From Desulfobacterales bacterium (GTDB taxonomy: Bacteria > Desulfobacterota > Desulfobacteria > Desulfobacterales > Desulfobacteraceae), in contig JAKSBB010000405.1 in NCBI GenBank assembly GCA_022361315.1, positions 1-10,391 of the forward strand: a stretch of 10,391 nucleotides of DNA, given 5' to 3'. Made by a program: the position numbers and the translations under genes. The notes under the pieces were generated by a model. That model was given only the letters and a program-made list of their open reading frames with translations. It made no database searches and was not told the DNA's origin. This document shows, piece after piece, positions 5,923 through 10,391 of the stretch (positions within the stretch are counted from its first letter, which is position 1; each line of letters begins with the position of its first letter).

Positions 5923-7143
5923 TTATGGATTCAATGATAACGGATCTGTCAATTCCTTCTGGATACCTTCAAGCCAGTTGCTCCCGGTGGCTGCCACTTC
6001 CGATGGCAGGCCCTGGATTACAGCCACATAGTCCCGTCCCTTTTCCCGGATACCAGATTCAACTGCGTCAACAACCGCCTGGGGCGGCTCATGTTCCTTT
6101 GACACCATGGATTCAAATAATAGCGCAGCCCGATCCAGCATCTTCAGGACAGATGTATGTTTATCCATGGCGGCACCACCCTGCCCCTTTGCATTGCCGG
6201 AGATGAGCTGTCTGGAATGTTCAAGTTTTTCACCAAATGCTGCAAGGCGTTTGGTTCGCTCTGCGATACAGATGTCCAGGTTGTCCTGCAACCCTTTCAC
6301 CAACTGCGCTGAAATGAAATCAGATATAAACAGAGGCCTGATACCGTGATACCATGCCCGCAGCGCCATAAGCCCGCCGATATAGGCCACATTATGGGTA
6401 AAAATTCTGTCGGGGTTACTGTAAACCCCCGGCTGCCAGGGCAGAGACATATTTTTAAATCCGCCCCCCAGAATCATTTTGTCCTGCTGTTCTTCACTGG
6501 TACGAACCACGGAACCTGCAGCGGAGATGCAGCCGAAACCGATACGAACCGGCCCCACAAGTCCGCCCTGCCCGCCTAAAAAAACCGGCCGCTGATTCAG
6601 CATAACGCCCTGATGCACATTGCCCATCATTGAAGGGGTGGCCTTGTCCTGGTTCGGGGTATAGTTGAAGTGAATGAAAGAGGAGCCCACCTCGGAATGG
6701 TCTTTGCGGCTGGTGCCGCCCGCCATCAGACAGTCGCAGAAATTGATCAGGCTGCCAAGCGTAACAAAGGGAAACAGGATGGTCTGCTTCAGCCCCACCG
6801 TATGGGCGGCATTGGCCTCCTCCTCCAGTATAGTTCCCTTTCTGACGTGGCCACCGGAACCGTAAACATTTTTCCCGGCGAATACGGCCCCCTGAAAATA
6901 CCCGCCGTGTATTTTTGAGTCCGGCCCCACCAATGTGTTTTCAAGGGTGACCGGGGCCTCATATCCGATGGTTGCCCCATCGGCCACCAGGCTGCGTTCT
7001 CCGATCAGCTTTGTCCCGCCATAGAGGGTTACACCGTTGCCGGAAATCCGATCCGGGTCCACGTCATCTGAGATGAATACGGTGGCAGGATTCGGTATGG
7101 ATACGCCTTTATCAATGAGTCGTTCTAAGATTGTTTGATTCAT
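5923..7143 (-). CDS. GlmU-like left-handed beta-helix protein lacking the nucleotidyltransferase domain
   Basis: 406 residues from the chosen ATG. Residues ~20-215 show hexapeptide-type repeats of a left-handed beta-helix (such as VTLYGGTKLIGE, LVADGATIGYEAPV, LENTLVGPDSKI). SRKDHSEVGSSFIHFNYTP (145-163) resembles the GlmU acetyltransferase stretch holding the catalytic His and the NYDG motif, so His149 is a candidate base. GGQGGLVGP (190-198) follows. Residues ~230-406 are a mainly helical extension absent from GlmU. There is no N-terminal uridylyltransferase domain (no LAAGxGTRM-like motif). It lies directly upstream of glmM, so a role as glucosamine-1-phosphate acetyltransferase or related UDP-GlcNAc function is plausible but unproven. 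Homologs are, from memory, often labelled UDP-N-acetylglucosamine pyrophosphorylase, which the sequence does not support. Starts at 7167 (ATG) or 7179 (TTG) are open; none has a Shine-Dalgarno. ATG 7143 fits the conserved MNQTILERLIDKG start. Confidence 0.75.
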   Translation of the reverse strand: MNQTILERLIDKGVSIPNPATVFISDDVDPDRISGNGVTLYGGTKLIGERSLVADGATIGYEAPVTLENTLVGPDSKIHGGYFQGAVFAGKNVYGSGGHVRKGTILEEEANAAHTVGLKQTILFPFVTLGSLINFCDCLMAGGTSRKDHSEVGSSFIHFNYTPNQDKATPSMMGNVHQGVMLNQRPVFLGGQGGLVGPVRIGFGCISAAGSVVRTSEEQQDKMILGGGFKNMSLPWQPGVYSNPDRIFTHNVAYIGGLMALRAWYHGIRPLFISDFISAQLVKGLQDNLDICIAERTKRLAAFGEKLEHSRQLISGNAKGQGGAAMDKHTSVLKMLDRAALLFESMVSKEHEPPQAVVDAVESGIREKGRDYVAVIQGLPSEVAATGSNWLEGIQKELTDPLSLNP

Positions 7144-7150
7144 GGGGTTG

Positions 7151-7179
7151 GTTTTAGGGGTAGGCATGCGGCTTGTCAA
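7151..7179 (-). promoter_or_regulatory. Candidate internal promoter for the beta-helix gene and glmM
   Basis: On the minus strand TTGACA (7179-7174, perfect -35) is followed after exactly 17 bp by TAAAAC (7156-7151, 4 of 6 matches to -10). Seven bases separate the -10 box from the ATG at 7143, so transcription would begin at or next to the start codon. It begins 13 bp after the histidine kinase stop. Confidence 0.4.
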
Positions 7180-7191
7180 GTTTTTTTGATA

Positions 7192-9660
7192 TTAGGCCGG
7201 GACACGGCCGTTCACAGGAGTTGTTCCCTGATCTGTCAAAGGCAGCTTTATGGTAAAGGTGGTCCCCTGGCCCGGTACAGACGCTACCTTCATTTCACCG
7301 CCGTGGTCGTCCACAATAATAAAATAGGACACCGACAGTCCGAGACCGGTCCCCCGTTCAAGTCCCTTGGTGGTAAAAAACGGCTCAAACACCTTTTTTC
7401 TCACATCATCGGTCATACCCGGACCATTGTCCGCCACTTCAATGACGGCATGGTTAAAGGCTTTAAAAAGCCTGAGTTCAATGACGGGCGACACACCAAG
7501 ATCATACTCAGCCATAGCCTCGGACGCATTCTTCAACAAATTAAAAACCACCTGCTGGATCTTGCTCTTTTCACAGAAGACCGGCGGCAGATCAGTTGCA
7601 TACGCTTTGTCGATCCGAATCTCTCTGAAATCGAACTTCTTTTTCAGGTTATAGTCATTCCGGGCCAGATCAACCGTATCATCAAGAATTTTATTCAGCA
7701 GACAGGGCCGCTTTACGGTATCTCCCTTTTTAGCAAAGGTCAGCATGTTCTGGATGATTTTTGAGGCCCTGATACCGGATTGGTTTATGTTTTCAATCAG
7801 CCTGCCCACCCCTCTTTTTTCCATGTACTCCCGGATACTCGACATGGCGATCCCAAGCTGGTCAGCCGCCTTTTCATTGGCCGGCAGATCCTTGGTCAGC
7901 CGGTTCTGAAGTACCTGGGCACTCTGGATCATGCCGGCCAGCGGGTTGTTTATCTCATGGGCCATACCGGCGGCAAGCCCGCCCACGGACATCATCTTTT
8001 CCGTCTGGATCATCAGTTCCTCGGTTTTCTTTCTCTCGGACAGATCCAGAACCACCCCCCGGACTCCCACAGCCCCCTGTTCCGACCAGATGGGGCTGGC
8101 ATAGAAGAACACCGGCAGTACCGCCCCGTCTTTCCGGACCATTCCGTATTCACCTTGAATCGTTTGATTGGCGGCACAGACCTTCTCCATGTCACGGCGA
8201 ATCCGGTCATGGTCGTTCTTATCCACCATGGTGAGCACATTCATTCCGCGGCTGAAATCCGCCTTGGAATACCCGGTGAGCCGAACCCCCTGTTCATTGG
8301 CATAAATGACCCGGCCGTCCAGATCCAGTTCAAAAACGGTCTGGGGCAATAACTCGGCAAGATCCCGGAACCGTTTCTCACTCATCTCCAGCTGTGAGAA
8401 ACTGAGTTTCAGGGCCTCGTTTTTCTGCTCCAGTTTTTCCCGGGTCTTGGTGAGAGAATTTTTGATATTGTTAATCCGGTCAGCCAGCCCCAGGGAAATC
8501 AAAAGTACATTGACCAGGATGCCGATCTGTACGCTGTAATCCCAAACAACAGCTTCAGGCAGCATATTTGCCTTATGCAGGGCCAGGGAAAGACCGCCGA
8601 CGATGGCCATGGTCCAGGCCAGAAGAAAAATATATCCCTGACGAACACGTTTGAAAAAACAAAAAATCCCGGCCACCAGAAGGATGAACATCTGGACAAT
8701 ACTTAAGTTATTGAACGGTCCCAGAATCAGCTGCCGGTCCAGAAAGAATACCAGCACGGCTGAAAGCCCCACCAGAAACGTCCAGAATTTAAGTACCAGA
8801 TGCACTTTGGGGATATGGCGATGTGTTCTGAGAAAATCCATGGCAAACAGACCCAGGAAGAAGAAAAGACCGCTTCCGGCAAAGATATCCAGGGAATTAT
8901 TCAACTCCGGCCACTGCGGCCACAGGAATTCAAAACCGAACCCGAACCAAATGAGCTGGTGAAGGGTGACCATCAATACGAAACAGGCGTAGAAAAGATA
9001 GAGACGTTCCCTCACAAAAACCAGAAACAAGAGATTATAGGCCACCATGATCAGCAGGGCACCAAAGTAAAGACCGGCAAGCAGCTGTCCGTTTCTGTCT
9101 TTTCTGTGAAAACTGGATTCGTCGATGAGAAACAGAGGAAAGGTGATGGCCCCCTGGCTGGACAGCCGCAGATAATAGGTGGTTCCGGTTTCAGCGGGTG
9201 ACACCGGAAATACAAATGAACGGTGGGCCACCGGACGGTGGCTGAACGGCAGGGTATCTCCTGCAGATATCAGTGTCAGCGGTCCTTGCTTTCCCGGCCC
9301 GAAAAAATCAATTTGGTCCAGATGGGGGTATTTTTGCTGAATATACCAGGATTCCGGATTCTTTTGATCTTTGGCCAGAGAAATTCGAATCCAGATAACA
9401 GCAGTTGAATAACCAAAGGTATTCAGGCCTTCGGCATTTCCTGAGAATCTCCCACTGACATCCGGGGAGGTCACGTCTGCAATCGTCAGCAGACCCGTGT
9501 CATCCTTAAGGATCTCTATCCGAGTTTGAAGCGGTATCTCCCCCCGGGTGTCTTCGAATATGTTCACATCGGCAAGACAGATGCCGCCAAAGGCATTCAG
9601 GATGAATAATACGGCAGATAACAAAAACGAAATCCGCGCCGATACATGGCTCACGGTCAT
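7192..9660 (-). CDS. Membrane sensor histidine kinase (7TMR-DISM type with PAS domain)
   Basis: An 822-residue sensor kinase. A signal peptide at 1-30 (probable cleavage after CLA) precedes a periplasmic beta-rich domain (~33-183) of the 7TMR-DISMED2 kind. Seven membrane helices follow (~192-392), then a coiled coil (~395-430), a PAS domain (~430-545), a HisKA-like dimerisation domain with MAHEINNPL and phospho-acceptor His568, and an ATPase domain. The last has N box NLLKNASEA (707-715), G1 DNGPGM (744-749), F box FEPFFTTK (758-765) and G2 GTGLGL (770-775). All catalytic motifs are intact. The helical domain carries extra ~30 residues (~588-620) between the H box and second helix. No receiver domain or response regulator is in the window, so its partner is unknown. 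DISMED2 domains are thought to bind carbohydrates; the ligand here is not known. It has its own promoter and is followed 48 bp later by the beta-helix gene. ATG 9660 gives the signal peptide, but no Shine-Dalgarno precedes it. Confidence 0.92.
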   Translation of the reverse strand: MTVSHVSARISFLLSAVLFILNAFGGICLADVNIFEDTRGEIPLQTRIEILKDDTGLLTIADVTSPDVSGRFSGNAEGLNTFGYSTAVIWIRISLAKDQKNPESWYIQQKYPHLDQIDFFGPGKQGPLTLISAGDTLPFSHRPVAHRSFVFPVSPAETGTTYYLRLSSQGAITFPLFLIDESSFHRKDRNGQLLAGLYFGALLIMVAYNLLFLVFVRERLYLFYACFVLMVTLHQLIWFGFGFEFLWPQWPELNNSLDIFAGSGLFFFLGLFAMDFLRTHRHIPKVHLVLKFWTFLVGLSAVLVFFLDRQLILGPFNNLSIVQMFILLVAGIFCFFKRVRQGYIFLLAWTMAIVGGLSLALHKANMLPEAVVWDYSVQIGILVNVLLISLGLADRINNIKNSLTKTREKLEQKNEALKLSFSQLEMSEKRFRDLAELLPQTVFELDLDGRVIYANEQGVRLTGYSKADFSRGMNVLTMVDKNDHDRIRRDMEKVCAANQTIQGEYGMVRKDGAVLPVFFYASPIWSEQGAVGVRGVVLDLSERKKTEELMIQTEKMMSVGGLAAGMAHEINNPLAGMIQSAQVLQNRLTKDLPANEKAADQLGIAMSSIREYMEKRGVGRLIENINQSGIRASKIIQNMLTFAKKGDTVKRPCLLNKILDDTVDLARNDYNLKKKFDFREIRIDKAYATDLPPVFCEKSKIQQVVFNLLKNASEAMAEYDLGVSPVIELRLFKAFNHAVIEVADNGPGMTDDVRKKVFEPFFTTKGLERGTGLGLSVSYFIIVDDHGGEMKVASVPGQGTTFTIKLPLTDQGTTPVNGRVPA

Positions 9661-9720
9661 GTCTAAAGGAGGCTCACACCTGTAATTTATTGGGGATTAT
9701 TAAGCCATACCACTACCAGG

Positions 9721-9751
9721 CTTATATAACGAATAGGCAACTGTGTGTCAA
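9721..9751 (-). promoter_or_regulatory. Near-consensus sigma70 promoter of the histidine kinase operon
   Basis: On the minus strand a perfect TTGACA (9751-9746) is followed after 17 bp by TATATA (9728-9723), which overlaps TATAAG (9726-9721, spacer 19). The expected start is near 9715, giving a leader of about 55 nt before the ATG at 9660. The -35 box abuts the U-rich tail of the fabH terminator. Confidence 0.65.
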
Positions 9752-9790
9752 AACAAAACGGGCATTGCCCTAGGATGACAATACCCGTTT
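9750..9790 (-). terminator. Rho-independent terminator of fabH
   Basis: In minus-strand RNA the arms at 9790-9779 and 9767-9756 pair over 12 bp (11 Watson-Crick plus one G-U) around an 11-nt loop, then UGUUUUG follows. The stem begins 53 nt past the fabH stop at 9844. A shorter alternative hairpin, GGGCAATGCCC, also precedes the same U-rich tail. It separates fabH from the kinase operon. Confidence 0.8.
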
Positions 9791-9843
9791 CAACCATATT
9801 ATTCCAAAAACGGATGTAAGGTCCGGTGAAGACTCATCACGGC

Positions 9844-10391
9844 TTAGGGAAACTTATAAATGGAGGCGCCCCAGGTCAGGCCGGCGCCCAGGGCCACAAA
9901 GAGGACCACATCTCCTGATTTACCTACCCGTCCCTCCTCCACGGCCTCGTGAAAGGCCAGGGGGATGGAGGCGGCTGTGGTGTTGCCGTATTTTTGGATA
10001 TTGTGGAAAATCTTGTCCTCAGGCAGCTTCAGGAACTGACCGTAGGCTTGGTTGATCCGTTTATTGGCCTGGTGGGGTACCACAAGATCAATGTCAGTTA
10101 CTTCCATCCCGGCCTTATTCAATACTTCCATGGTCACCTGGGGTAACAGGCGCACGGCTTTCTTGAAAATATTGGGACCATCCATCACGGGAAAGTACCG
10201 GGGGTCATCCAGTGAAAGATCTTCCGGCATCCGTCTGAACAGGTTGGAAGCCGGCAGTTCGGTTTTCAGGGCGTCGGCATAGTGGCCGTCGGCATGAAGG
10301 ACGGAGGCGATAAGTCCCACATTATCTTCGCTGTCATCCGCTTCAATACAGGCGGCGGCGGCACCGTCACCGAAAATCACGGTAACATCCC
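9844..10391 (-). CDS. fabH: 3-oxoacyl-[acyl-carrier-protein] synthase III (KAS III), C-terminal part (cut by window edge)
   Basis: FabH condenses acetyl-CoA with malonyl-ACP to start fatty-acid synthesis in the cytoplasm. About 182 C-terminal codons are present of a usual ~320-330; the N-terminal half with the nucleophilic Cys lies beyond the right edge. The frame is open to the edge, reading DVTVIFGDGAAAA, the conserved strand and glycine turn. VPHQANKRI holds the active-site His and QKYGNTTAAS the active-site Asn; they are exactly 30 residues apart, as are His244 and Asn274 in E. coli FabH. The C-terminus LGAGLTWGASIYKF is typical. A GTG at 10380 is an internal Val, not a start. The gene is followed by its own terminator. 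Identification is secure; which of possibly several FabH copies this is cannot be seen. Confidence 0.94.
   Translation of the reverse strand, partial: DVTVIFGDGAAAACIEADDSEDNVGLIASVLHADGHYADALKTELPASNLFRRMPEDLSLDDPRYFPVMDGPNIFKKAVRLLPQVTMEVLNKAGMEVTDIDLVVPHQANKRINQAYGQFLKLPEDKIFHNIQKYGNTTAASIPLAFHEAVEEGRVGKSGDVVLFVALGAGLTWGASIYKFP

Noticed and set aside
7780..8352. 190-codon plus-strand open frame opposite the kinase PAS and HisKA region (also 7135-7764)
   Set aside because: Antisense to intact kinase motifs, with no start signal and no family likeness.
9664..9671. AAAGGAGG on the plus strand, a perfect Shine-Dalgarno sequence
   Set aside because: No ATG, GTG or TTG lies within 4-13 nt downstream and no plus-strand gene follows; taken as chance or as part of the minus-strand leader.
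1..10391. A new defence island, mobile element or CRISPR array
   Set aside because: All genes are assignable housekeeping or envelope/signalling genes except one small lipoprotein; there are no transposase, integrase, nuclease-toxin or spaced-repeat signatures.

Overview
The window looks like chromosomal core DNA from a strictly anaerobic, sulfate-reducer-like deltaproteobacterium, in the Desulfobacter/Desulfotignum/Desulfobacula range of the Desulfobacterota. This placement is an inference from gene content, gene order (xseA-xseB-ispA-dxs) and recalled similarity of the protein sequences. No marker gene in the window proves it. Every gene except one lies on the minus strand. I see no rRNA, tRNA, CRISPR array, insertion sequence or phage gene.

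Right to left, in the direction of minus-strand transcription: (1) the 3' end of fabH (9844-10391, cut by the window edge), followed by a rho-independent terminator. (2) An apparent operon of three genes: a large 7TM-type hybrid-sensor-like histidine kinase (7192-9660), a GlmU-like left-handed beta-helix protein without a nucleotidyltransferase domain (5923-7143), and glmM (4543-5880). It starts from a near-consensus promoter next to the fabH terminator and ends at a perfect 17-bp-stem terminator (4473-4513). (3) That terminator is shared with the convergent plus-strand gene for a Bax-inhibitor-1/YccA-family membrane protein (3742-4449). (4) A 317-bp divergent intergenic region separates that gene from a small lipoprotein gene with a lysine-rich tail (3092-3424). 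(5) A second apparent operon follows: xseA (1635-2978), xseB (1340-1576), ispA (384-1313) and dxs (1-308, cut by the left edge). It has its own sigma70-like promoter at 3011-3040.

Functionally, xseA/xseB encode the two subunits of exonuclease VII. dxs and ispA encode the entry step of the MEP pathway and the C15 prenyl diphosphate synthase of isoprenoid synthesis. GlmM makes glucosamine-1-phosphate for UDP-GlcNAc (peptidoglycan and lipopolysaccharide). Its neighbour resembles the acetyltransferase half of GlmU, the next step, so the pair may act in amino-sugar activation. Linkage to a carbohydrate-sensor-like histidine kinase is the least ordinary arrangement here.

I find no convincing new defence or mobile system. 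The most worthwhile leads are the kinase/beta-helix/GlmM linkage, a promoter placed to give a leaderless mRNA for the beta-helix gene, an octamer AAAGACGA repeated directly before three successive start codons, a palindrome wrapped around the -10 box of the BI-1 gene, and a small lipoprotein with a strongly basic tail.
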